A stretch of 7,470 nt of DNA from Acidobacteriota bacterium (GTDB taxonomy: Bacteria > Acidobacteriota > Terriglobia > Terriglobales > Acidobacteriaceae), in the NCBI GenBank assembly GCA_003225595.1, contig QIAR01000156.1, forward strand, positions 574 through 8,043, read 5' to 3'. Positions within the stretch are counted from its first letter, which is position 1; each line of letters begins with the position of its first letter. The notes under the pieces are model-generated. The model saw only the letters and a program-made list of their open reading frames with translations. It made no database searches and was not told the DNA's origin. Made by a program: the position numbers and the translations under genes. Positions 1-5,833 of the stretch are shown here, one piece after another.

Positions 1-72
1 GAAGCCGCCAAAGGAAATTTCTCAGTCACCGATCACATAGACTTGCTCCGTTTCGCTTTACTTCAACATTAG

Positions 73-114
73 TTCACAAAACTAGGCTTCGTAGCGATAT
101 TTCTAGCGAATATT
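73..114 (+). promoter_or_regulatory. Candidate upstream control region with a direct repeat
   Basis: Upstream of the first gene there is a short direct repeat: TAGCGATATT at 92-101 and TAGCGAATATT at 104-114, 12 bases apart. A weak promoter-like pair (TTCACA at 73-78 and GATATT at 96-101, 17-base spacer) would place the first repeat over the -10 box. The gene downstream has a probable winged-helix domain, so autoregulation is possible, but this is inference from position only. The rest of 1-178 is AT-rich and shows no convincing gene. Frame 1 is open from base 1 to a TAG at 70-72 and could be the tail of an upstream gene, but 23 codons are too few to judge. Confidence 0.22.
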
Positions 115-178
115 AGCCTTTACAAGGAAGATTGTGTTGAGCTAAGGTATTGCAGATGACTAGGAAAGGTGGCGCTCA

Positions 179-673
179 ATGGAGCCTAGTGTCAACCTAA
201 GTTTTACTTTGCCCGTGTCAGAGGCTGAAAAGGTCTTAGCATTTGTCAAGGGCGTCAATCCAAAGGAACCCAGCTCCAGGTCGGTCCTTAAGGGCGTCGC
301 GAACGGAAATGAAGAAGAAAAGAGGTCAGATGGGTCGCCTGACGCTCCGCTGCATTTCGAGCCAGTCTTCCTGCAACAAAAGCGACAAGAACTTCGATAC
401 CTCCTAGATCAGCGACTTGAACAGATGATCCAGTTCATCGTTCAAAGAGGAGGGAAGTTCTACAATGACGAACTCGCCTCAGAATTGGGAGTTGACGATC
501 CTCAGACCTCGATTTTCTTAGGACATCTCACGCGGAAGCTGAGAAAAGCCGGAGTTAGCGCTGAAGGGTTCCGTGGGACAAATTGGTATAGCAAGATTCG
601 CAGTTCCGGCAGAACGTTGATAAGCGTTCGTTCCGACGTTCTTGTCACGTTGAGGAAAGCGTTGGAGGACTGA
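179..673 (+). CDS. Hypothetical protein with probable winged-helix C-terminal domain
   Basis: This 164-residue protein is not one I recognise. Residues 1-60 begin with a short hydrophobic/polar stretch (NLSFTLPVSEAEKVLAF) followed by a charged, low-complexity linker (about 26-58, with NEEEKRSDG). From about residue 65 to the end it is helical and then strand-like. QMIQFIVQRGGKFYNDELASE (82-102) looks like helix 1 plus the turn into helix 2, TSIFLGHLTRKLRKAG (110-125) looks like a basic recognition helix, and 130-152 would form the wing. This resembles winged helix-turn-helix domains of phage-, plasmid- and defence-associated proteins, but the family is not identified. AAGGTGG at 166-172 is placed correctly for the ATG at 179. 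Base composition is visibly less GC-rich than the operon that follows, which may mean a separate origin. It appears to stand alone: 195 bases separate it from the cytochrome gene. Confidence 0.6.
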   Translation: MEPSVNLSFTLPVSEAEKVLAFVKGVNPKEPSSRSVLKGVANGNEEEKRSDGSPDAPLHFEPVFLQQKRQELRYLLDQRLEQMIQFIVQRGGKFYNDELASELGVDDPQTSIFLGHLTRKLRKAGVSAEGFRGTNWYSKIRSSGRTLISVRSDVLVTLRKALED

Positions 674-689
674 GCAAGAACGTCGGCGA

Positions 690-764
690 AGCGTGTGGCT
701 GGCGTGCAGAGCTGATGCCTCTGCCGGGTTACATTGGGCCCGTCCTTTCCGCCAGCCACGCGTT
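690..764 (+). repeat. Long inverted repeat (hairpin) between genes
   Basis: CGTGTGGCTGGCG at 692-704 pairs with CGCCAGCCACGCG at 750-762, giving 13 pairs with one G-U wobble. The stem extends outward by G691-U763 (wobble) and A690-U764. The loop is about 45 bases. There is no T-run after either arm, so it is not a typical intrinsic terminator. It lies just after the stop of the first gene and about 100 bases before the cytochrome start, where it could separate the two transcription units or fold in the operon leader. Nothing else convincing is seen in 674-867. Confidence 0.4.
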
Positions 765-867
765 CGGTTGCGACCGCGATGCTGGAAAGGCTCTAAACTC
801 ACCGGGATTTAAGATTGTCGGATATTGCCTGCGTCAGGCTCGAAACGCGAATCGCAAGAGGTTCACT

Positions 868-1509
868 ATGTGCTCCCACCGAGCAATGCTCCGGCTATTC
901 TTTACCATTCTCGTTGCCTGTGCGGGGTGGTCAGTGACACCCCTCCTTGCTTCAGGGCAAAGCGTGTCGCGGAAAGAGACAGCTACCCCGGCAACACGCG
1001 AGGCCGGCCTGGTCGCGTGGCAGCAGGTCTATTCTGTATTAACGCATCCCCGTTGCATTAATTGCCACACCGCCACAAACTACCCGCAACAAGGCGATGA
1101 CCGGCACCGCCATGTGGTTAACGTTGTCCGCGGCCCTGGCGGCAAAGGTGTGCCGGGCCTGAACTGCACTACGTGTCACCAGGGCGCGAATGCGGACAAC
1201 ACGGGTGTCCCCGGTGGGCACGACTGGCATCTGGCACCGTTGTCCATGAAGTGGCAGGATCTCAACGACAAAATCCTATCGAGCGCTGAGATCTGCAGAT
1301 CTCTTATCGATCGTTCGAAGAATCACAATCTCGATGGTTCCGGCCTCTTGAAACATCATGAGGAAGAACCTCTCGTTCTCTGGGCCTTCCAACCGGGGCG
1401 CCGTCGCGACGGCACCCCACGCTCATTACCGCAGCTTACGCACGACGAATTCGTGGCTGCCACACGGACCTGGGTTGAAGCTGGAACGCCGTGTCCTCAG
1501 AATCCCTGA
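868..1509 (+). CDS. Exported c-type cytochrome with two CxxCH motifs, partner of the Ior hydroxylase
   Basis: From the ATG at 868 the protein has 213 residues. It starts with a Sec-type signal peptide (MCSHRAMLRLFFTILVACAG, then WSVTPLLASGQS, with cleavage likely near residue 30). Two haem-binding motifs follow: CINCH at residues 63-67 and CTTCH at 100-104. It is therefore probably a periplasmic di-haem cytochrome. Upstream in-frame ATGs exist, the first at 715, but 868 is preferred because AAGAGG at 856-861 is well spaced and the signal peptide then sits at the N-terminus. Small proteins of this kind are found beside iorA/iorB-like genes and are sometimes annotated as an isoquinoline 1-oxidoreductase subunit. 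The iorA start lies 15 bases after its stop, so the two are almost certainly cotranscribed. The likely role, inferred from context, is to take electrons from the [2Fe-2S] subunit and pass them to the respiratory chain. Extra cysteines occur at about 143 and 209. Confidence 0.82.
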   Translation: MCSHRAMLRLFFTILVACAGWSVTPLLASGQSVSRKETATPATREAGLVAWQQVYSVLTHPRCINCHTATNYPQQGDDRHRHVVNVVRGPGGKGVPGLNCTTCHQGANADNTGVPGGHDWHLAPLSMKWQDLNDKILSSAEICRSLIDRSKNHNLDGSGLLKHHEEEPLVLWAFQPGRRRDGTPRSLPQLTHDEFVAATRTWVEAGTPCPQNP

Positions 1510-1513
1510 ACTC

Positions 1514-1518
1514 GGAGG
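1514..1518 (+). promoter_or_regulatory. Ribosome-binding site of iorA
   Basis: GGAGG lies six bases before the ATG at 1525. The same arrangement precedes iorB (AGGAGG at 1989-1994, six-base spacer), and the two sites share nearly the same context (GGAGG, two or three variable bases, CATCATG). Both subunits should be translated at similar, high rates, which fits a stoichiometric complex. Confidence 0.8.
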
Positions 1519-1524
1519 TTCATC

Positions 1525-2004
1525 ATGGAAACCTATAAGCTCACCGTGAACGGTCAACCGAAAGAAGTGGCCGTCGATCCCGGTACTCCGCTGCTCTGGG
1601 TGCTGCGCGAAGAACTGAAGATGACCGGCACCAAGTATGGTTGCGGCATTGCCGCTTGCGGTGCCTGCACGGTGCATGTGGCTGGCATAGCCACTCGCTC
1701 GTGCGTTGTACCAGTCTCTCTGGTCGGCGATCGGCCCGTCGTGACCATCGAGGGCATCGGCCAAGATCCCGTCGGCCGAGCAGTTCAGGACGCTTGGGTG
1801 TCGGAGGACGTCGTTCAGTGCGGTTATTGCCAGAGCGGGCAGATCATGGGCGCTGTGGCGTTGCTTAAGAGCACGCCGAAACCGACTGACACCAATATCG
1901 AAGAATCGATGGGCGGGAACATCTGCCGCTGTGGCACTTATGTCCGGATTCGCCAAGCGATCAAAAGCGCTTCGCAACAGCTCAAGTCAGGAGGCGCATC
2001 ATGA
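1525..2004 (+). CDS. iorA: [2Fe-2S] small subunit of isoquinoline 1-oxidoreductase-type molybdenum hydroxylase
   Basis: This 159-residue protein has the usual length and layout of the small iron-sulfur subunit of two-subunit molybdenum hydroxylases. The N-terminal plant-type ferredoxin fold binds one [2Fe-2S] cluster through C40, C45, C48 and C60 (motif CGIAACGACTVH). The helical C-terminal domain binds a second through C99, C102, C134 and C136 (CGYCQSGQ and NICRCGTY). All eight ligands are present. It would relay electrons from the molybdenum centre in IorB to an outside acceptor, probably the cytochrome encoded just upstream. It has no signal peptide of its own, so it is probably exported through the Tat system in complex with IorB. 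Its TGA stop overlaps the iorB start (ATGA), indicating translational coupling. The family is certain, but the true substrate is not known: isoquinoline is only the substrate of the name-giving enzyme. Confidence 0.93.
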   Translation: METYKLTVNGQPKEVAVDPGTPLLWVLREELKMTGTKYGCGIAACGACTVHVAGIATRSCVVPVSLVGDRPVVTIEGIGQDPVGRAVQDAWVSEDVVQCGYCQSGQIMGAVALLKSTPKPTDTNIEESMGGNICRCGTYVRIRQAIKSASQQLKSGGAS

Positions 2005-4196
2005 CAGCCGCAACCAATTTTACGAATGACCTGCTTAGCCGGCGGAGCTTTCTGCGCGTCTCTGCCACTGCAGCGGGTGGACTGATCGTTTCCCTGTATC
2101 TCGATCTTCCTTTGGCGGCGCAAGAAGGAGGCCAAGCCAAGCCGAAAGCTTATCCGCCGGACGCCTTCGTTCATATCAAGCCGGACGGCAAGATTGTCAT
2201 CCAGGTGAACCGGCTTGAGTTCGGGCAAGGTGTTCACACGTCCTTGCCGATGATTTTAGCCGATGAGATGGATGCTGACTGGGCGCAGGTCCTGGCGGAA
2301 CTTGCGCCCGCCGCAGACGTTTATAAAGACCCGGTCTTCGGCATCCAGATGGTCGGCGGCTCTGGTTCCATCGCGCACTCGTTTCAGCAGTACCGGGAAC
2401 TCGGTGCCAAGACACGCGCGATGCTGGTTGCCGCGGCTGCGGAACAATGGAAGGTGACGACCAACCAATGCCGTACCGAAGCCAGCGTAGTTCACGGCCC
2501 GGGCGGGCGGTCCGCGAAGTACGCCGACCTGGCGGATGAAGCGGCGCACATGCCGGTGCCCGAAACAGTGCCGCTCAAAAACGCAGCTGACTTCCGGCTG
2601 GTCGGCAAGAAGATTCGTCGGCTTGACAGTCGCCCCAAGTGCAACGGCTCCCTGAAATTTGGGCTCGATCTCGATCTGCCCGGAATGAAGGTTGTGCTGG
2701 TGGCGCATCCGCCGACCTTCGGCGCATCGCCGAGATCTGTCGACGACAAGGCGGCACGGAGCATTCCCGGAGTGGCGGATATATTTGAGATCCCCACCGT
2801 CAGCAAAGGGACCGCGGTAGCCGTTGTTGCCGACAAGTTCTGGACGGCCAAGCAGGCGCGCGATCGGCTCCGGATTGATTGGGACCTCTCCAGAGTAGAG
2901 CGGGCGGACAATTCGCAATTGCGGGAAAAGTACAAAGAACTCGCTGGCACTCCGGGCAACGTTGCCGTGGCTCGCGGTGACGAAAAGGCGCTGGCAGGCA
3001 TCGCCGCCAGCAATCGGATAGTTGCCGAATACGAGTTCCCGTATCTTGCTCACAGCCCGATGGAGCCCTTGAACACCACCGTCCGGTATGACGGCGATCG
3101 CGCGGAAGTATGGGCCGGTTCTCAGTTCCAGACTGTGGACCAGATGGCGATCGCCGAGATCCTGGGTCTGAAACCTGATCAGATCACCTTTCACACGGAG
3201 ATGGCCGGCGGCGGATTCGGGAGAAGAGCGACGCCGGACTCTCACGTCCAGCGTGAGGCAGCCGCGATCGCGAAGCGTTTTACCGGGACTCCGGTGAAAC
3301 TCGTCTGGACCCGCGAAGACGACGTGCAAGGCGGCTACTATCGTCCGATGCACGTGCACCGCGTCGAGATTGGAATGGGCGCGGATGGCATGCCTTCGGC
3401 ATGGCGTCACGTCATTGTGGGCCAGTCCATCGTGGCTGGCACGCCGTTTGCTTCCTTCATCATTAAGAATGGCGTTGATGCGACTGCTGTCGAAGGCACC
3501 GCAGACACTCACTACGACATTCCTAACTTTCATGTTTCCGCGCATCATCCTACCGTGAATGTGCCGGTACTGTGGTGGCGTTCTGTCGGGCATACGCATA
3601 ATGCCTTCGTCATGGAGACGCTCATTGATGAGTTAGCCACCCGCGCCAAGATGGATCCCATCGCGTATCGCCGGAAGCTCCTCAAACCTGACGCCAAGAA
3701 ACTGCACGGCACGCTCGATCTGATGGAAGAGCAGAGTGCCGCTTGGCGCACGAAGCTGCCAGCAGGGCACGCCGTCGGCTTCTCGTGTCATGAATCATTC
3801 GGGACCGGTGTCGCTTGCGCCGTGGATGTCTCGATTGAAAACAAGCGGCCCAAGATCCACCGCGTGACGGTTGCGGTTGCCCTCGGCCTAGCAGTGAATC
3901 CGCTGACTATCGAGAGTCAGTTTCAGGCAGGGGTGGCCTTTGGGGTGTCACAACTGATGGCGAAGGGAGCGATTACGCTAAAGGACGGTTATGTGGAGCA
4001 GAGTAATTTCGACGCTTATACGCCGCCCTACATCATCGACGCACCCGCTGCGGTGGATGTCCATATTGTGCCGAGTACCGAGAAACCGTCTGGATGCGGT
4101 GAGCCACCTGTTCCCGTGATTTCGCCCGCTGTGGTCAACGCTCTGTCACGGTTGACCGGCAAGCGGTACCGCACCTTGCCGTTGGTGACGGTGTAG
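2001..4196 (+). CDS. iorB: Molybdopterin-binding large subunit of isoquinoline 1-oxidoreductase-type hydroxylase
   Basis: This 731-residue protein is full length for IorB-type xanthine oxidase family subunits. The N-terminus has a twin-arginine signal (SRRSFLR at 13-19, then a hydrophobic stretch to about residue 40), so the folded, cofactor-loaded enzyme should go to the periplasm. The first domain includes the typical CNGSLKFGLDLDLPGMK (214-230). Cofactor-binding motifs are AGGGFGRR (402-409) and the family-typical VPVLWWRSVGHTHNAF (521-536). GCGEP (698-702) supplies the conserved active-site glutamate E701, which abstracts the proton during substrate hydroxylation. One departure stands out: the usual 'VDCGxxVNP' segment reads VALGLAVNP (626-634). 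The enzyme would hydroxylate an N-heterocycle or aldehyde-like substrate using water. No XdhC-type maturation gene is present in the window. AGGAGG at 1989-1994 supports the start, which overlaps the iorA stop. Confidence 0.94.
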   Translation: MTAATNFTNDLLSRRSFLRVSATAAGGLIVSLYLDLPLAAQEGGQAKPKAYPPDAFVHIKPDGKIVIQVNRLEFGQGVHTSLPMILADEMDADWAQVLAELAPAADVYKDPVFGIQMVGGSGSIAHSFQQYRELGAKTRAMLVAAAAEQWKVTTNQCRTEASVVHGPGGRSAKYADLADEAAHMPVPETVPLKNAADFRLVGKKIRRLDSRPKCNGSLKFGLDLDLPGMKVVLVAHPPTFGASPRSVDDKAARSIPGVADIFEIPTVSKGTAVAVVADKFWTAKQARDRLRIDWDLSRVERADNSQLREKYKELAGTPGNVAVARGDEKALAGIAASNRIVAEYEFPYLAHSPMEPLNTTVRYDGDRAEVWAGSQFQTVDQMAIAEILGLKPDQITFHTEMAGGGFGRRATPDSHVQREAAAIAKRFTGTPVKLVWTREDDVQGGYYRPMHVHRVEIGMGADGMPSAWRHVIVGQSIVAGTPFASFIIKNGVDATAVEGTADTHYDIPNFHVSAHHPTVNVPVLWWRSVGHTHNAFVMETLIDELATRAKMDPIAYRRKLLKPDAKKLHGTLDLMEEQSAAWRTKLPAGHAVGFSCHESFGTGVACAVDVSIENKRPKIHRVTVAVALGLAVNPLTIESQFQAGVAFGVSQLMAKGAITLKDGYVEQSNFDAYTPPYIIDAPAAVDVHIVPSTEKPSGCGEPPVPVISPAVVNALSRLTGKRYRTLPLVTV

Positions 4197-4475
4197 TGAG
4201 AGCAGACCGCATTTGGCGCCTCCCTTCGCATTATACCCCGCCGAATTCGGTGGCTCACGCGAGTCGGCGGTTGCCTACAAGTCGACAGAACAAGCGGGCG
4301 GCCAAGGAACTGGTCGCGCCGCAGAGGAAGAAGAGCAAAATGACCTCACCCCTGACTCACAGTCACACCAGGCTTCAGGGCGAACTTTTGTAATGCGCCA
4401 TTCGGACCTCCTCTTTGGGTTTAGAAAGTCTCGAGCTCAACAAAAGCTTAAGATAGAGGCAGGAGAGGGGGGCTT
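4197..4475 (+). other. Intergenic region before the ferredoxin gene
   Basis: These 279 bases hold no gene I can support; the short open frames here have no recognisable protein features. A near-palindrome around CCGAATTCGG (about 4239-4254, one wobble when extended to 16 bases) follows the iorB stop but is not followed by a T-run, so it is not a clear terminator. Just before the ferredoxin start the sequence turns AG-rich (4456-4472) and contains its ribosome-binding site. A TAAGAT hexamer at 4449-4454 could be a -10 box, but no good -35 box accompanies it. Confidence 0.5.
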
Positions 4476-4706
4476 ATGGCATACGTTATTGCCGAGCCCT
4501 GTATTGGGACAAAAGACACGGCGTGTGTAGATGCGTGTCCGGTGGATTGCATTCATCCGAAGAAGAACACGGCCTACGATGACGGTCGGCCGAGCTTTGA
4601 CGAAGTCGAGAAGCTCTACATCGATCCCACGGAGTGTATTGATTGCGGTGCATGTGCCCCCGTCTGCCCGGTTTCAGCCCCGCCTAGTGGATCACCCTTG
4701 TACTGA
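4476..4706 (+). CDS. Ferredoxin (3Fe-4S/4Fe-4S type) with an abnormal short C-terminus
   Basis: This 76-residue protein closely matches the Thermus/Acidobacteriota type of bacterial ferredoxin, from MAYVIAEPCIGTKDTACVDA onward. Cluster cysteines are C9, C17, C21 and C25, then C54, C57, C60 and C64 in the motif CIDCGACAPVCPVSA. All ligands for two clusters are present. It should be a soluble cytoplasmic electron carrier. The family normally continues after 'CPVSA' with an 'IF/IY..DD(V/L)PEKW' tail of roughly 15-25 residues. Here it reads PPSGSPLY and stops. Neither of the other two frames restores the tail, so this looks like a replacement or deletion rather than a single frameshift. The product may still fold, since the clusters are complete. 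GGAGAGGGGGG at 4462-4472 is a strong ribosome-binding region. It is separated by 279 bases from iorB and is not obviously part of that operon. Confidence 0.85.
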   Translation: MAYVIAEPCIGTKDTACVDACPVDCIHPKKNTAYDDGRPSFDEVEKLYIDPTECIDCGACAPVCPVSAPPSGSPLY

Positions 4707-4718
4707 TTATGATGGCGT

Positions 4719-5069
4719 ATGCGCCGGGGCAGAGGATTCTCTGCGGCTGCCACAACAAATACGGAACGACGCCACTGGGCGCGACTTCCCCTGGCCATAC
4801 CGGTCTTCGTGCGGGGGGTTAACGCGCAAGGCAGAGAATTTCTGGAATTCAGCACCTTGCTCAACGAAAGCGCCGGCGGGGTGCTGCTTGCGATACGCAA
4901 ACCTTTGCGGCGCTGGTCGCGGGTATCCCTGGAAATACCTTCTGCACCCCTTCTGAAGAATGTTACCTTGCCGCGGACAGTGCGAAGGCTGGGGGCGCGC
5001 GTGCTTCGAATTACGTATGTAGAAGGCTGGAACTTGTGCGGGTTACAATTCCTCCGCCCGCTTGCCTAA
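4719..5069 (+). CDS. PilZ domain protein, probable c-di-GMP sensor
   Basis: This 116-residue protein is a single PilZ domain. The first c-di-GMP-binding motif RxxxR is at R18-R22 (ERRHWAR), followed by the strand LPLAIPVFVRG (23-33). The second motif NxSxxG is at 49-54 (NESAGG). The C-terminal part (about 88-114, GARVLRITY and WNLCGLQFLRPL) matches the last strands of the barrel. Both ligand motifs are intact, so binding of cyclic di-GMP is expected. There is no signal peptide or membrane segment, so it acts in the cytoplasm. The start is uncertain: no convincing ribosome-binding site precedes the ATG at 4719, and the first 15 residues (MRRGRGFSAAATTNT) look non-conserved. It starts 12 bases after the ferredoxin stop and in the same frame, so its original 5' end may have been lost. 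The Flp pilin gene lies nearby on the other strand, convergent. Confidence 0.8.
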   Translation: MRRGRGFSAAATTNTERRHWARLPLAIPVFVRGVNAQGREFLEFSTLLNESAGGVLLAIRKPLRRWSRVSLEIPSAPLLKNVTLPRTVRRLGARVLRITYVEGWNLCGLQFLRPLA

Positions 5070-5165
5070 TGATGGAAGTAAGTGAACATTAATTTCCTCG
5101 GGGTTTGCGTTCGAAGGAGCAGTGCCGCACTATGGAAAGGCCCAAAATCAGTAGTGAGGTGTACC

Positions 5166-5366
5166 TTAAGGAAATGCACCCTCTCGCCCGGGTCCGCTGG
5201 CGACTTGCTTATGCTCAGGCGCAGCCGAGGACACTCCAGTAGCGCTCTTCGTGTGCCCCGTATCGTCGGCCAGCAAAGGAATAACCGTGTGAAGTGCTTT
5301 GATCTGCATGCGCACACGGGCAATGTCCATCTCCTTTTGACGTAAAACCTCGTAGAGATCCTTCAT
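5166..5366 (-). CDS. Small coiled-coil protein of Acidobacteriota pilin loci
   Basis: This 66-residue protein starts MKDLYEVLRQKEMDIARVRM and continues to ALHTVIPLLADD. This heptad-like helix covers residues 1 to about 34. The remaining half is polar and variable (TKSATGVSSAAPEHKQVA). I recognise the N-terminal pattern from small uncharacterised Acidobacteriota proteins, but I know no experimentally assigned function. GGGAGA at 5377-5372 (minus strand) lies five bases before the ATG, which supports the start. It follows the Flp pilin gene on the same strand after 39 bases, so the two are probably cotranscribed. A role with the pilin, such as assembly or regulation, is only a guess from position. 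Confidence 0.65.
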   Translation of the reverse strand: MKDLYEVLRQKEMDIARVRMQIKALHTVIPLLADDTGHTKSATGVSSAAPEHKQVASGPGREGAFP

Positions 5367-5405
5367 CGGAATCTCCCATCGATGATTGAGAGCGTCAATC
5401 CTCGT

Positions 5406-5570
5406 CTACTGGATCGAACTGGCCGCGGCTGAGAAGGCGGTGTTGGAATTCGAGCCGATAAGCCGGACCGTCCCGACTACGAGGACCAGAATCACGGCAA
5501 GAATCACCGCGTATTCTGCGATATCTTGACCGTCATCATCGTGCCATGCTTTCGAGAGAAGGCCGATCAT
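5406..5570 (-). CDS. flp: Flp/type IVb pilin, very short
   Basis: This 54-residue protein is read on the minus strand from the ATG at 5570 to the TAG at 5408-5406. After a short leader (MIGLLSKAWHDDDG) comes the prepilin signature QDIAEY followed by a hydrophobic helix (AVILAVILVLVVGTVRLIG, residues 21-39) and a short polar tail ending SAAASSIQ. A type IV prepilin peptidase should cut after G14. That would leave a mature protein of about 40 residues with glutamate at position 5 and tyrosine at 6, as in Flp pilins of Tad systems. GGAGG at 5581-5577 lies six bases upstream. No other Tad/Cpa genes are in the window, so this is an isolated pilin or pseudopilin. The nearest upstream feature is the left end of the insertion sequence, about 175 bases away, so the gene's distal promoter region may have been displaced. 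Confidence 0.85.
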   Translation of the reverse strand: MIGLLSKAWHDDDGQDIAEYAVILAVILVLVVGTVRLIGSNSNTAFSAAASSIQ

Positions 5571-5750
5571 GCGTTACCTCCTGCCCTTTACGTTGCGAAC
5601 TGTGATGGGTACGTACCTCAGGGCGGGTCCAGCGGAGTCATCCTGAACATCTGGTTCAACGTGAGGTGAAGTGGCTGGCGCTCACACCTGATTGCCCGCG
5701 ATTTTGCGCTCACCACATCAGCTTTGTCAAGTGAAGATGGCCAAATGTCG

Positions 5751-5798
5751 CCGCAACATGAGAAGTTCCTCTTTCCGCAAAATAGAAAGTTCCGCTTT
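5751..5798 (+). repeat. Left terminal repeat pair of the insertion sequence
   Basis: There are two directly adjacent 24-bp units, 5751-5774 and 5775-5798, both starting CCGCAA and ending CTTT. They agree at 19 of 24 positions. The inner unit holds the core CAAAATAGAAAGTTCC (5778-5793) and is the better match to the right end; the outer unit is diverged (CAACATGAGAAGTTCC). The pair ends 35 bases before the preferred transposase start, so transposase binding here could also control its own transcription. Confidence 0.8.
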
Positions 5799-5833
5799 GA
5801 TAGGGCATGGCGGAATCAGGAGAGGGGTTGTGG

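Noticed and set aside
502..802. Overlapping minus-strand open frames across the first gene and the following hairpin
   Set aside because: No ribosome-binding sites, no family features, and overlap with the better supported plus-strand gene.
2256..3599. 447-codon open frame on the minus strand inside iorB
   Set aside because: It lies entirely antisense to a clear, full-length IorB, encodes an arginine/histidine-rich product with no recognisable motif, and is the kind of frame that biased codon use produces in GC-rich genes.
4213..4530. 105-codon plus-strand frame running into the ferredoxin gene
   Set aside because: It overlaps the ferredoxin start in another frame, shows low-complexity composition and has no ribosome-binding site or recognisable domain.
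4476..5069. Single ferredoxin-PilZ fusion interrupted by a stop
   Set aside because: The frames agree, but two stops (TGA at 4704 and TGA at 4710) lie between them and no such fusion is known to me; a rearrangement junction is the simpler reading.
695..5680. 10-mer GTGGCTGGCG shared by the 690-764 hairpin and 5671-5680
   Set aside because: The sequence around the shared 10-mer is unrelated, so coincidence in GC-rich DNA is likely.
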